Below are positions 15,119 through 22,454 of a stretch of DNA of 25,831 bases, in pieces (within the stretch, counting starts at the first letter, position 1; each line of letters starts with the position of its first letter). The position numbers and the translations under genes were made by a program. The notes beneath the pieces are model-generated. The model had not been told where the DNA came from. It saw nothing but the letters and a program-made list of their open reading frames with translations, and did no database searches. The stretch lies in contig JAFOLE010000073.1 in the NCBI GenBank assembly GCA_017419465.1, positions 1 to 25,831 of the forward strand, given 5' to 3'. This stretch comes from Solobacterium sp. Its GTDB lineage: Bacteria > Bacillota_I > Bacilli_A > Erysipelotrichales > Erysipelotrichaceae.

Positions 15119-15954
15119 GTCATATTTACGGCGAAGGTACGCCGTTCCGCTATGTTGCCCTGGAAGATACGAATCTTACGATCCGTGACGGTGCCTTTAC
15201 CGCGCTGATCGGACAGACCGGCTCGGGCAAGAGCACGCTTGTTCAGCACATCAATGCGCTGCTTCTGCCGGCGAGCGGAACCGTTTATGTACTGGACCGG
15301 GAAATCAAAGCAGGTACGGAGCCGAAGGGGCTCAAGAGCCTGCGGAAGGATGTCGGTCTTGTATTTCAGTTTCCCGAATATCAGCTGTTTGAGGAAACCG
15401 TACTGAAGGACGTGGCGTTCGGCCCGAAGAACTTCGGTGCCACACAGGAAGAGGCGGAACGCAGAGCCAAGGAAGCCCTGCGTATGACCGGACTCGGGAA
15501 AGAATACGAAGAACGCTCTCCGCTGGAACTCTCCGGCGGGCAGAAGCGCCGTGTTGCCATTGCGGGTATCCTTGCGATGGATCCGAAGGTTCTGGTTCTG
15601 GATGAGCCGACCGCAGGTCTTGATACGACCGGTGCGATGTCGATGATGAAACTGTTCCGTGATCTCAACCGCAAGCACGGAAAGACCGTCATCATGATCA
15701 CGCATGATATGGAACAGGTATTTTCCTATTGTGATGAAGTCGTCGTCATGGAACATGGAAAAGCGATCATTCACGAAGATGTGCAGACCTTCTTCCATGA
15801 TTCCTCCAAGTGCCGTGAGCTGAATATTCTTCCCCCGGCGGTGATCCGTCTGCGGGATGAACTGCGCGCAAAGGGATTTGAAATCGGCGATGACGTCAGA
15901 GAACTGCAGGCCCTTGCGGCGTGTGTGGCGAAGCAGGTGAAACATCATGGGTAA
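15094..15954 (+). CDS. ecfA2: Energy-coupling factor transporter ATPase EcfA2
   Basis: A 286-residue partner ATPase. Walker A is GQTGSGKST, the Q loop VFQFPEYQLF is typical of EcfA2, the signature is LSGGQKRR, Walker B is VLVLDEPTAG and the switch region is THDM. The start is GTG 15094, which gives the family's N-terminus PITFEHVSHIY, and lies inside the end of ecfA1. The C-terminal domain after about residue 225 is the usual EcfA dimer-contact region. It overlaps ecfT by eight bases. Confidence 0.96.
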   Translation: MPITFEHVSHIYGEGTPFRYVALEDTNLTIRDGAFTALIGQTGSGKSTLVQHINALLLPASGTVYVLDREIKAGTEPKGLKSLRKDVGLVFQFPEYQLFEETVLKDVAFGPKNFGATQEEAERRAKEALRMTGLGKEYEERSPLELSGGQKRRVAIAGILAMDPKVLVLDEPTAGLDTTGAMSMMKLFRDLNRKHGKTVIMITHDMEQVFSYCDEVVVMEHGKAIIHEDVQTFFHDSSKCRELNILPPAVIRLRDELRAKGFEIGDDVRELQALAACVAKQVKHHG

Positions 15955-16747
15955 TCTTACACTCGGACGGTATATACCGCTGGATTCACCGATTCACCGG
16001 ATGGATCCCCGCGCCAAGATCGGCGCGATGCTGCTGGTGCTGATCGCAATCTTCTTCCCGGCCGGCTGGATCGGCTACGGAATCATCTTTGCGGCAGTCA
16101 GTATTGTAATCTTCATGTCGCATCTCAACGTCGGCTATATCTGGAAGTCCATGAAGCCGATGCTGATCATGCTCGTATTCCTGCTTATTATCAATATTCT
16201 TGTCGTTCATACCGGCACTCCGTTGTTCTCCATCGGTCCGGTAACGATCTATTCCGATGCGGTGATTCAGACGCTGTACATTGTTGTGCGTCTGCTTCTG
16301 ATGATCATGATCACCACCTGTCTTACCGCTACGACCAAGCCGCTGGAAATGACCCTCGGTCTCGAGGATCTTCTGAAACCGTTTGAGAAGATCGGCGTTC
16401 CCTCGCATGAGATCGCAATGCTGATTTCCATTGCGCTGCGCTTCATTCCGGACCTCATTGATGAGACCAACCGGATCATCAAGGCGCAGGAAAGCCGCGG
16501 TGTGGATCTCAAGGAAGGAAAGCTCATGGAGCGGATCGGTGCCATTCTGTCACTGATCGTCCCGCTGTTTGTCAGTGCATTCCAGCGGGCAGAAGACCTT
16601 GCCAATGCGATGGAAGCCCGCGGCTATCAGCCGGGTGAGAAACGCACCCGGTACAAGGTTCTGAAAATGCGCACACCGGACTGGCTGCTGCTGGGCGGTG
16701 CGGCACTTCTGCTGATCGGAATGATCCTGATTGCATACGTAATATGA
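15947..16747 (+). CDS. ecfT: Energy-coupling factor transporter membrane protein EcfT
   Basis: A 266-residue integral membrane protein. The N-terminus carries the family segment PIHRMDPRAKI, then several hydrophobic helices follow (about 28-60, 65-90, 105-130, and a C-terminal one at 243-264). The two coupling helices carry the Arg-Gly signatures ESRG and EARG that contact EcfA1 and EcfA2. It scaffolds the S component during substrate release into the cell. The end overlaps truA by four bases (ATGA). Confidence 0.95.
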   Translation: MGNLTLGRYIPLDSPIHRMDPRAKIGAMLLVLIAIFFPAGWIGYGIIFAAVSIVIFMSHLNVGYIWKSMKPMLIMLVFLLIINILVVHTGTPLFSIGPVTIYSDAVIQTLYIVVRLLLMIMITTCLTATTKPLEMTLGLEDLLKPFEKIGVPSHEIAMLISIALRFIPDLIDETNRIIKAQESRGVDLKEGKLMERIGAILSLIVPLFVSAFQRAEDLANAMEARGYQPGEKRTRYKVLKMRTPDWLLLGGAALLLIGMILIAYVI

Positions 16748-17778
16748 TCCGCTATAAATGTACGGTTGCTTATGTCGGCGCAAACTACTGCGGCTGGCAG
16801 ACCCAGAAAAACGGAAACTCCGTGCAGGAGTATATTGAATCCGCTCTCGAGCGGATTTTTGACAGTCCGGTCCGGATTATGGCAGCCGGACGCACCGATG
16901 CCGGTGTCAGTGCCTGGGGCCAGGTGTTTCAGTTTGATTCGGAAAAGGAGATCGGCGAGCGAAAGCTGATGGGCGCAATCAACGGCTTTCTGCCGAAGGA
17001 TATCCATATCCGCAAAGTGGAAAAGAAAGATCAGCTGTTCCATGTGCGCTACTGCGTGAAGTCGAAACAGTATGATTACCGGATCAATCTCGGCGAATAT
17101 GATGTATTCACCCGCGACAATGCGTACCAGTGTCCGTATCCGGTGGATGTAACGAGGATGGAGGAAGCCGCGCAGTATTTTGTCGGCACGCATGACTTTA
17201 CCTCCTTCAATTCCAATTCTCTGAAGGAAACCCCGGACCAGGTGCGGACGATTGAGTCGATCACCTTTCATCAGGACGGCGATATGCTTACGATTTCCTA
17301 TCGGGGCAGAGGCTTTCTGCGCTATATGGTGCGCATGATGACTGCCGCGCTGCTCGAAGTCGGCCGGGGAAGAATGGAACCGGAGAATATCAAAGTCCTC
17401 CTTGAGGCAAAGTCCAAGACGGTTGCCCGCCGCAATGCGCACCCGGAAGGGCTGACCCTGAAGGAAATTACCTATTTTGATGTGCTGGCCGAAACCTCAC
17501 AGCTGACTGTACGGGAAGTGCTTCCGGAAGACGAAGCGGCACTGGAAGGCATGCCGTTTGGCTATGTGCTTGCGGACCGGCATACCGATCAGGTATACGG
17601 CGGCTATGCGGAAGGAACGGCCGGTGCGGTGATTGCACTGTTTGGCAACTGTGATGCGGAGGAACTGAAGATTATCCGTGAACAGCTGCTGGAACGGCAG
17701 AAGAAGCAGGGACATGAGCGGGGAAGGCTGGTGATCCTGCGCGAAGAGAACACTGCGGAAACGGTATCTGCGTCATGA
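16744..17778 (+). CDS. truA: tRNA pseudouridine(38-40) synthase TruA with C-terminal extension
   Basis: A 344-residue protein. Residues 1-248 are a complete TruA with catalytic Asp52 in GRTDAGV, the HDFTSFNS segment and the closing LTLKEITYFD. TruA isomerises uridines 38-40 in tRNA anticodon arms. Most bacterial TruA proteins end here, at about 245-260 residues. This one continues in frame for about 95 more residues, starting LTVREVLPEDEAAL, with predicted alternating strands and helices (GYVLADRH, AVIALFG, EELKIIREQLLERQ). I do not recognise that domain. The gene overlaps ecfT upstream and the kinase gene downstream by four bases each. The synthase call is firm; the extension's role is unknown. 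Confidence 0.95.
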   Translation: MIRYKCTVAYVGANYCGWQTQKNGNSVQEYIESALERIFDSPVRIMAAGRTDAGVSAWGQVFQFDSEKEIGERKLMGAINGFLPKDIHIRKVEKKDQLFHVRYCVKSKQYDYRINLGEYDVFTRDNAYQCPYPVDVTRMEEAAQYFVGTHDFTSFNSNSLKETPDQVRTIESITFHQDGDMLTISYRGRGFLRYMVRMMTAALLEVGRGRMEPENIKVLLEAKSKTVARRNAHPEGLTLKEITYFDVLAETSQLTVREVLPEDEAALEGMPFGYVLADRHTDQVYGGYAEGTAGAVIALFGNCDAEELKIIREQLLERQKKQGHERGRLVILREENTAETVSAS

Positions 17779-18347
17779 GAAAGCCAATCCTGTATGTGAC
17801 AATCGGACTGCCTGCTTCCGGGAAGTCAACATTCCTTGCGACACAGAAATCCGTCATCGTGTATTCTGCGGATGCAGTGCGGGGTGAATGGTTCGGCGAC
17901 GAAGGACTGCAGTACACGGATGCGTTTATCCGGAAACAGGGGAGGAATCCCTCGAAACTGAATGCCCGGCAGAAACAGCGCATTGCCGGACCGCTGGTCT
18001 GGGAAGAAGTGTACCGGCGCGCAGAACAGTCGCTTGCGGAAGGGCATGACTGCGCACTCGACGGTATCAACGCATCAAAGTGGGTGCGGAAAATGATTAT
18101 TGACCGGTTCCGTCAGTATGCAAGAATCTGCGGAATCTGGTTTCGGGCGGATATGGAACGCTGTATTGAACGGGATGCCTCCAGAACACGCACGGTGGGA
18201 GAATCCGTTCTGCGAAGGATTGCGGAACGCTTTGAAGAACCGCGTATTGAAGAGGGATTTGACGCCCTTGAAGAACGGGATGAAACCGGAAAACTCCTGC
18301 GCCGGCAGACAAACGAATCCTTTAAGGACGGGGAACTGCCGGATTGA
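17775..18347 (+). CDS. P-loop kinase of the polynucleotide kinase / zeta-toxin-like AAA_33 group
   Basis: A 190-residue ATP-binding protein. Walker A GLPASGKST is at 11-19, ALDGIN supplies the second acidic motif (about 95-100), and an arginine-rich lid region (SRTRTVGESVLRRIAERFE) is followed by EEGFDAL. This arrangement is typical of small phage-like polynucleotide kinase or nucleoside/sugar kinase proteins of the AAA_33 type. The phosphate acceptor cannot be read from sequence: an RNA 5' end, a nucleoside or a toxin target are all possible. It is coupled to truA by ATGA overlap and lies where most Bacillota go straight from truA to rplM. Confidence 0.8.
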   Translation: MRKPILYVTIGLPASGKSTFLATQKSVIVYSADAVRGEWFGDEGLQYTDAFIRKQGRNPSKLNARQKQRIAGPLVWEEVYRRAEQSLAEGHDCALDGINASKWVRKMIIDRFRQYARICGIWFRADMERCIERDASRTRTVGESVLRRIAERFEEPRIEEGFDALEERDETGKLLRRQTNESFKDGELPD

Positions 18348-18399
18348 GGAGATGAATTGCCGGAAACAATGGAATTATGCGGATTTAACGCAAAAATCA

Positions 18400-18428
18400 T
18401 TGACTCCGGTTTTCTGTTTGCATAGAAT
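18400..18428 (+). promoter_or_regulatory. Promoter of rplM-rpsI
   Basis: TTGACT (18400-18405) and TAGAAT (18423-18428) are separated by exactly 17 bases, the best sigma-A promoter in the window. Transcription should start near 18435, giving a leader of about 55 bases before rplM. Confidence 0.85.
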
Positions 18429-18433
18429 AATAC

Positions 18434-18475
18434 TTGGCTCTTTTCAGCCAAATGTGGCCCCGGTAAAACCACATA
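18434..18475 (+). promoter_or_regulatory. Candidate L13 leader (ribosomal protein autoregulation)
   Basis: Two hairpins fill the short leader before the rplM ribosome site: TTGGCT / AGCCAA (18434-18451, loop CTTTTC) and ATGTGG / CCACAT (18452-18474). GGAGG follows at 18477-18481. Position, size and the presence of rplM-rpsI match the L13 leader described in low-GC Gram-positive bacteria (Rfam L13_leader), where excess L13 is thought to block its own expression. I have not aligned it to the covariance model. Confidence 0.6.
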
Positions 18476-18490
18476 TGGAGGATATTGAAA

Positions 18491-18931
18491 ATGATGCGTC
18501 AAACTACGATGATCAAGCCGAGTGAAGTCAAGCGCACATGGTATGTCGTTGATGCGGCTGACTGCACACTTGGACGTCTTGCATCTCAGGTAGCGTCGGT
18601 TCTTCGCGGTAAGAACAAGCCGACCTACACCCCGCATGTTGACTGCGGTGACTATGTTATCGTCGTCAATGCGGACAAGGTAAAGATTTCCGGAGATCAG
18701 GATGCGAAGAAATTCTACTACAGCCACTCGATGTATCCGGGAGGACTCCGCGTACGTTCCACAAAGGAAATGCGTGAGAAGTTCACTGTTGAATGGGTCG
18801 AGAAGGCAATCAAGGGAATGCTTCCGCATAACAAGCTCGGAGATGAGATGCGCCGTCATGTATTCGTTTATGAAGGCCCGGATCATCCGCATGCAGCTCA
18901 GAAGCCTGTCGAGCTGAAGATCAAAGACTAA
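18491..18931 (+). CDS. rplM: 50S ribosomal protein L13
   Basis: A 146-residue L13. Typical segments are RTWYVVDAADCTLGRLAS, HVDCGDYVIVVNADKV, the YPGGLR motif, MLPHNKLG and the C-terminal YEGPDHPHAAQKP. It is an early-assembly protein of the large subunit. ATG 18491 is preferred because GGAGG (18477-18481) is nine bases upstream; a second ATG directly follows at 18494, and an in-frame TTG at 18485 is too close to the ribosome site. It forms the standard two-gene unit with rpsI. Confidence 0.98.
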   Translation: MMRQTTMIKPSEVKRTWYVVDAADCTLGRLASQVASVLRGKNKPTYTPHVDCGDYVIVVNADKVKISGDQDAKKFYYSHSMYPGGLRVRSTKEMREKFTVEWVEKAIKGMLPHNKLGDEMRRHVFVYEGPDHPHAAQKPVELKIKD

Positions 18932-18947
18932 GGAGAGGAGATAGACA

Positions 18948-19355
18948 ATGGCAACGAAGAAGAAAGCGGCAGTTACCTACATCGGTACAGGACGCCGCAA
19001 ACAGTCCACAGCCCGTGTCTTTATGACTCCCGGCACAGGCACAATCACGGTCAACGGAAAGACTCTGGAAGAGTATCTCCCGCAGGCAACACTGCGTATG
19101 ATCGTAAACAGCCCCCTCGTAACAACCGAGACAGCGGGCCAGTTCGATATTAAGATCAATGTCGTAGGCGGCGGTTACGCCGGCCAGGCAGGTGCGATGC
19201 GCCACGGTATCGCGCGTGCTCTGATCGAAGCAAGCGAAGACTACAGACCTGCTCTTAAGAAGGCTGGATTCCTGACACGTGATGCTCGCGAGAAGGAACG
19301 GAAGAAGTACGGACTCAAGGGCGCTCGCCGCGCACCGCAGTACTCCAAGCGTTAA
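18948..19355 (+). CDS. rpsI: 30S ribosomal protein S9
   Basis: A 135-residue S9. After a short basic N-terminus comes YIGTGRRKQSTARVFM, then GGGYAGQAGAMRHGIARAL, and the conserved C-terminal tail ends in QYSKR; in S9 this tail reaches the ribosomal P-site tRNA. AGGAGAGGAG lies just before the ATG, 16 bases after the rplM stop. A strong terminator follows. Confidence 0.98.
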   Translation: MATKKKAAVTYIGTGRRKQSTARVFMTPGTGTITVNGKTLEEYLPQATLRMIVNSPLVTTETAGQFDIKINVVGGGYAGQAGAMRHGIARALIEASEDYRPALKKAGFLTRDAREKERKKYGLKGARRAPQYSKR

Positions 19356-19365
19356 TCAGGGCGAT

Positions 19366-19399
19366 AAAACACAGTGGTTCATTCCGCTGTGTTTTTTTT
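19366..19399 (+). terminator. Intrinsic terminator of rplM-rpsI
   Basis: ACACAGTGG pairs with CCGCTGTGT around TTCATT, extended by A-T pairs, and is followed by eight T. Confidence 0.88.
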
Positions 19400-19418
19400 A
19401 TATTTTCAGAACTTTTTT

Positions 19419-19440
19419 CCTCCGGAAGCGGGGGATTTTT
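19419..19440 (+). terminator. Possible second hairpin behind the rpsI terminator
   Basis: CCTCC (19419-19423) can pair with GGGGG (19430-19434) around GGAAGC, with ATTTTT after it. The stem is short and includes a wobble. It may act as a backup terminator, or be chance. Confidence 0.3.
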
Positions 19441-19480
19441 CAGTTTGCGGGCAATAAGAATAACAGGAGGTGTTTCTGTT

Positions 19481-19747
19481 ATGAAACGAAAACTGAGAAC
19501 CTGGGTAAAAATCACCATCGGCATCGCATCACTGACTGCGCTTTCCGCCGCTGCCAGCTGCAGTAATACTGCACTGACTGCGGTTCCCGCACGTCCGGGC
19601 ACGGCTGTGCAGGCAGTTCCTTCCGATCGGAAGGTCCCGATCCGGAAGACCAGGCAGACAGAAAAACATGTGCGTCAGGGACAGACGGTCAGTCAGGACG
19701 ATACCCTGTATGTACCGCAGCTGGTAAAGGAAGTGGTGAATATCTGA
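19481..19747 (+). CDS. Small exported or membrane-anchored protein of unknown function
   Basis: An 88-residue protein starting at ATG 19481, behind AGGAGG (19465-19470). A positively charged N-terminus (MKRKLRTWVK) and a hydrophobic stretch (about 11-26) form a signal peptide or anchor; AAASC at 23-27 is a poor lipobox. The remainder is basic and Thr/Pro-rich, likely flexible. It shares one base with the next gene (TGATG), so it is coupled to the Ig-like membrane protein and probably works with it. Family unknown. Confidence 0.65.
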   Translation: MKRKLRTWVKITIGIASLTALSAAASCSNTALTAVPARPGTAVQAVPSDRKVPIRKTRQTEKHVRQGQTVSQDDTLYVPQLVKEVVNI

Positions 19748-20682
19748 TGAATTTCGGATCAGGCACGATGACGCTTCTTCAGAAGGAAGAGGTACGTCTC
19801 GGAAAGGCGGAGGACCTCAGTGAGGAGGCGATTGCGCTGTATGCGGACCCGCATCTGAATTATCTTCAGATGAATCGTCTGCGCACTGCTCTGAAAGAAG
19901 GCATGGAGCCGGAGGTCCTGCGCCCCGCCGCAAAGCCGTGGATTCCGGTCTGGCATATGGAAGAACTGATTGAGGAGCTGAAAGCCGGCAATATGCCGGA
20001 AATTCCCCGCCGTCCCTTTCCGCTGCGCAGGGTCCTGTTCTTTGCGGCTGTGTTTCTTCTTGTTCTGCCGCTGCCGCTGCTTGCGGAGCCGGAAGAGGAG
20101 CCGATGCTGGAACTGACCGCTCCGGAAGTGAAACTTGCCTGCGGAATGCCGTTTCATCCGCGCTCCTATGTGCGCAATGCAGAACAGTACGGCGATGAGC
20201 TGATCCTTCCGGATGCCTTTACGGCTGAACGTCCGGAGACCCGCCTTGTACAGTATCAGCTGAAAGGAAAAAACGGTGACATCAGGAAAAATCTTCGAAT
20301 CCGTGTCGTGGATGAGACGCCGCCCGAACTGAAACTGAACACAGAAAAAACAGAGCTTCTGAAAGAAACTCCGTTTTCCTGTCAAAGTTATGTATTTCAT
20401 GCGGTGGATGCGGTGGATGGAGATCTCAGAGCGGATGTGCACTGCAGTGATGTACTGCAGGATCAGGAAACACAGACCGTGGAGTATACCGTAACCGACC
20501 GTGCCGGAAATACGGCCCGGACAATGCTGACGGTCCATTTTGCGGATTACGGAGAAACCATCGGGACTTCCAGACCTGAACCGGTTTCTTCCGCGCCCGC
20601 GCCGGTGTATCGTCCGGCACCGGTTTCCGTCACACCGGCTCCGCAGACTGCACTGCCGGAAATTGAACCGCTGTTATCCTGA
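19747..20682 (+). CDS. Membrane protein with cytoplasmic ADP/QM repeats and extracellular Ig-like (DUF5011-like) region
   Basis: A 311-residue single-pass protein. Residues about 32-84 hold two copies of a 25-28 residue unit of the form A-x-P, then (Q/H)M, then L-K-x-G (DPHLNYLQMNRLRTALKEG and AKPWIPVWHMEELIEELKAG). A membrane helix lies at about 96-112. Outside, there are two beta-rich domains, about 121-187 and 190-266; the second (DETPPEL, AVDGDL, VEYTVTDRAGNTA) is the DUF5011/Ig-like fold common on Bacillota surfaces. A Pro/Ala-rich tail follows. No sortase motif is present. It is coupled to the upstream exported protein by TGATG and overlaps the convergent peptidase gene by nine bases. 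Role unknown; surface sensing or adhesion is inference. Confidence 0.78.
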   Translation: MNFGSGTMTLLQKEEVRLGKAEDLSEEAIALYADPHLNYLQMNRLRTALKEGMEPEVLRPAAKPWIPVWHMEELIEELKAGNMPEIPRRPFPLRRVLFFAAVFLLVLPLPLLAEPEEEPMLELTAPEVKLACGMPFHPRSYVRNAEQYGDELILPDAFTAERPETRLVQYQLKGKNGDIRKNLRIRVVDETPPELKLNTEKTELLKETPFSCQSYVFHAVDAVDGDLRADVHCSDVLQDQETQTVEYTVTDRAGNTARTMLTVHFADYGETIGTSRPEPVSSAPAPVYRPAPVSVTPAPQTALPEIEPLLS

Positions 20683-21639
20683 GATACTCTTTATGCCGCG
20701 CAGGCCATATGCGGATTCCGCATTGCGTGCCGCATTGAGAATTGCTTCAGACATGGCATAAGATGCCAGGATTCCGACTGCGGTGACATCTGCGGGAACG
20801 GTTCCTGTGGTCATCGCATGAATACTGTCGCCGTCATACATGGTATGGGCCGGGCAGATGGAGCGGGCATAGCCGTCATGCGCCATCGCCGCAACCTTGC
20901 ATAAGTGGGCTTTGGAAAGATCGGCGTTGGTGAGGACAACCGCAATTGCGGTATTCTTCTGGAACGGGTTTACACCGATTTCTACGATATCATCCATGAT
21001 CAGCTCCGCAGCTTCACGGACGGGTTTGCCCGCATGCGGTCCGGCCGCGACGGTTCCGGTCTTCCAGTCAATGATTGCGCCAAACGGATTTGCGGCAATC
21101 AGCGCACCGACTTTCAGGTCACCTGCCTGCAGGGCAAATGCGCCGAGTCCGGATTTCATGATGTGTTCGGGGCCGGCGAATTTTCCGCAGGATGCGCCGG
21201 TACCGGCACCGTAGTTTCCCTGTTTGAAATTGCCGGCATTCAGGCATGCCTGATAGCCAAGCGCTTTGTCGGGACGCACGGACGCATCGCCGACCGCAAG
21301 ATCAAACAGGCAGGATTCACAGACGATCGGCACGACGCCGCTTCCGGTCGGAAAGCCGATCCCGCGCTCTTCGAGATAGCGGACAACGCCGATGGATGCC
21401 TCAAGACCGAATGCACTTCCGCCGCTCAGAAGCACCGCATTGACGGCTTCGTTATCCGCAAGCGGATCGAGCAGTGCGGCTTCCCGGGATGCCGGTGCGC
21501 CGCCGCGGATATCCAGTCCGGTGCGTGCGGCCCTGTCCGCAAGAATCACGGTACAGCCGGTGCCGCCTTCCGGATATTCCGCATTTCCGATGCGGAATCC
21601 TTCAATTTCCGTAATATCAATTTCCTTCCAGCCCTTCAT
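20674..21639 (-). CDS. P1 family peptidase (DmpA/S58-like)
   Basis: A 321-residue cytosolic protein of the P1/DmpA-like Ntn-hydrolase fold. Family pieces include GCTVILAD, LLSGGSAFGLEA, GNYGAGTGASCGK, KVGALIAANPFG and the closing SYAMSEAILNAARNAES. Known members are aminopeptidases that self-cleave to expose a Ser or Thr. I cannot place that nucleophile with confidence here. ATG 21639 (complement) is preferred over an upstream in-frame start because GGAGG lies nine bases before it; this puts start and ribosome site inside the end of trmD, a 23-base overlap. It is convergent with the Ig-like membrane gene. Confidence 0.85.
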   Translation of the reverse strand: MKGWKEIDITEIEGFRIGNAEYPEGGTGCTVILADRAARTGLDIRGGAPASREAALLDPLADNEAVNAVLLSGGSAFGLEASIGVVRYLEERGIGFPTGSGVVPIVCESCLFDLAVGDASVRPDKALGYQACLNAGNFKQGNYGAGTGASCGKFAGPEHIMKSGLGAFALQAGDLKVGALIAANPFGAIIDWKTGTVAAGPHAGKPVREAAELIMDDIVEIGVNPFQKNTAIAVVLTNADLSKAHLCKVAAMAHDGYARSICPAHTMYDGDSIHAMTTGTVPADVTAVGILASYAMSEAILNAARNAESAYGLRGIKSISG

Positions 21640-22348
21640 TTCTGATTTCCTCCAGTATCTGTAGTTCTTCTTCATTCAATGACCGGGCTTCCAGCAGGTC
21701 CGGCCGTTTTGTCATGGTTTTCCGCAGGGACTCTTTCAGCCGCCAGCGACGGATCTTCTCCGCATGTCCGCTGCGCAGCACCTCCGGTACATCCATCCCC
21801 TGAAAGGATGCCGGCCGGGTGTACTGCGGGTATTCCAGGAGTCCGTTTTCAAAGGATTCTTCCGCGGTACTGTCGGCACGGATCGTTCCGTCCAGCAGAC
21901 GGATCAGGGAATCCGTAATTGTCATGGCAGGCAGTTCGCCGCCGCTCAGGATATAGTCGCCGACCGAGATCTCCTCATCGACCGCGGTCATGATGCGCTC
22001 ATCCATTCCTTCATAATGCCCGCAGATCAGGATGAGATCACCGGCTTCCTTGAGCCGGTGTGCATCGGCCTGATGATAGGGCGATCCGGTGGGTGTAAAT
22101 GCGATGACTCTGCTCTGCAGGGTGCGGCATTTGTCCAGCGCCCGAAATACCGGTTCACACCGCAGGATCATTCCGGCACCGCCGCCGTAGGGGCTGTCAT
22201 CGATATGGCGGAAACTTCCGTCCGCGTATTCTTTCAGATCAATGATTTCAAGATCCAGCAACCCGCGTTCCATTGCCCGCGCGGTCAGAGGATGACGGAG
22301 AAAACTTTCAAACTGATCCGGAAAGATGGTAAGAATACGAATTCGCAT
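21617..22348 (-). CDS. trmD: tRNA (guanine37-N1)-methyltransferase TrmD
   Basis: A 243-residue SPOUT methyltransferase that methylates G37 of tRNAs reading CNN codons, preventing +1 frameshifting. The N-terminus RIRILTIFPDQF and YGGGAGMILR are typical. The knotted S-adenosylmethionine site is represented by LICGHYEGMDER and SVGDYILSGGELPA. Length matches the family. It is transcribed apart from rpsP, rimM and rplS, its usual partners, none of which is in the window. The start is certain from homology. A perfect TATAAT on the same strand ends six bases before it, leaving no room for a ribosome site on the transcript. Confidence 0.97.
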   Translation of the reverse strand: MRIRILTIFPDQFESFLRHPLTARAMERGLLDLEIIDLKEYADGSFRHIDDSPYGGGAGMILRCEPVFRALDKCRTLQSRVIAFTPTGSPYHQADAHRLKEAGDLILICGHYEGMDERIMTAVDEEISVGDYILSGGELPAMTITDSLIRLLDGTIRADSTAEESFENGLLEYPQYTRPASFQGMDVPEVLRSGHAEKIRRWRLKESLRKTMTKRPDLLEARSLNEEELQILEEIRNEGLEGN

Positions 22349-22354
22349 GTCTTT

Positions 22355-22360
22355 ATTATA
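22355..22360 (-). promoter_or_regulatory. Candidate -10 for trmD giving a leaderless transcript
   Basis: On the minus strand TATAAT occupies 22360-22355 and the ATG begins at 22348. With usual spacing, transcription would start on the A of ATG. No good -35 is seen. Confidence 0.5.
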
Positions 22361-22411
22361 GCGGTCCTGTCCGCTTCCGACGATAACTCCCGGAAAGGAA
22401 CCATGGCAGGT

Positions 22412-22417
22412 TATAAT
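22412..22417 (+). promoter_or_regulatory. Candidate -10 for the SUKH/ICMT operon
   Basis: A perfect TATAAT lies 37 bases before ATG 22455 in the 106-base divergent region 22349-22454. The -35 is not convincing. GGGAGA at 22444-22449 is the ribosome site. Confidence 0.45.
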
Positions 22418-22454
22418 GCATTTAAAGAGAGTATTTCGTTACAGGGAGAATTGA

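Noticed and set aside
14905..15948. 347-codon minus-strand frame opposite ecfA2
   Set aside because: EcfA2 is certain; the antisense product shows no recognisable protein features.
18485..18490. TTG start for rplM
   Set aside because: Only three bases from GGAGG; ATG 18491 has proper spacing and matches known L13 N-termini better.
18352..18525. Possible small gene behind GAGGAG after the kinase stop
   Set aside because: The ATG is directly joined to the purine run, leaving no spacing, and the frame runs through the rplM promoter, leader and start.
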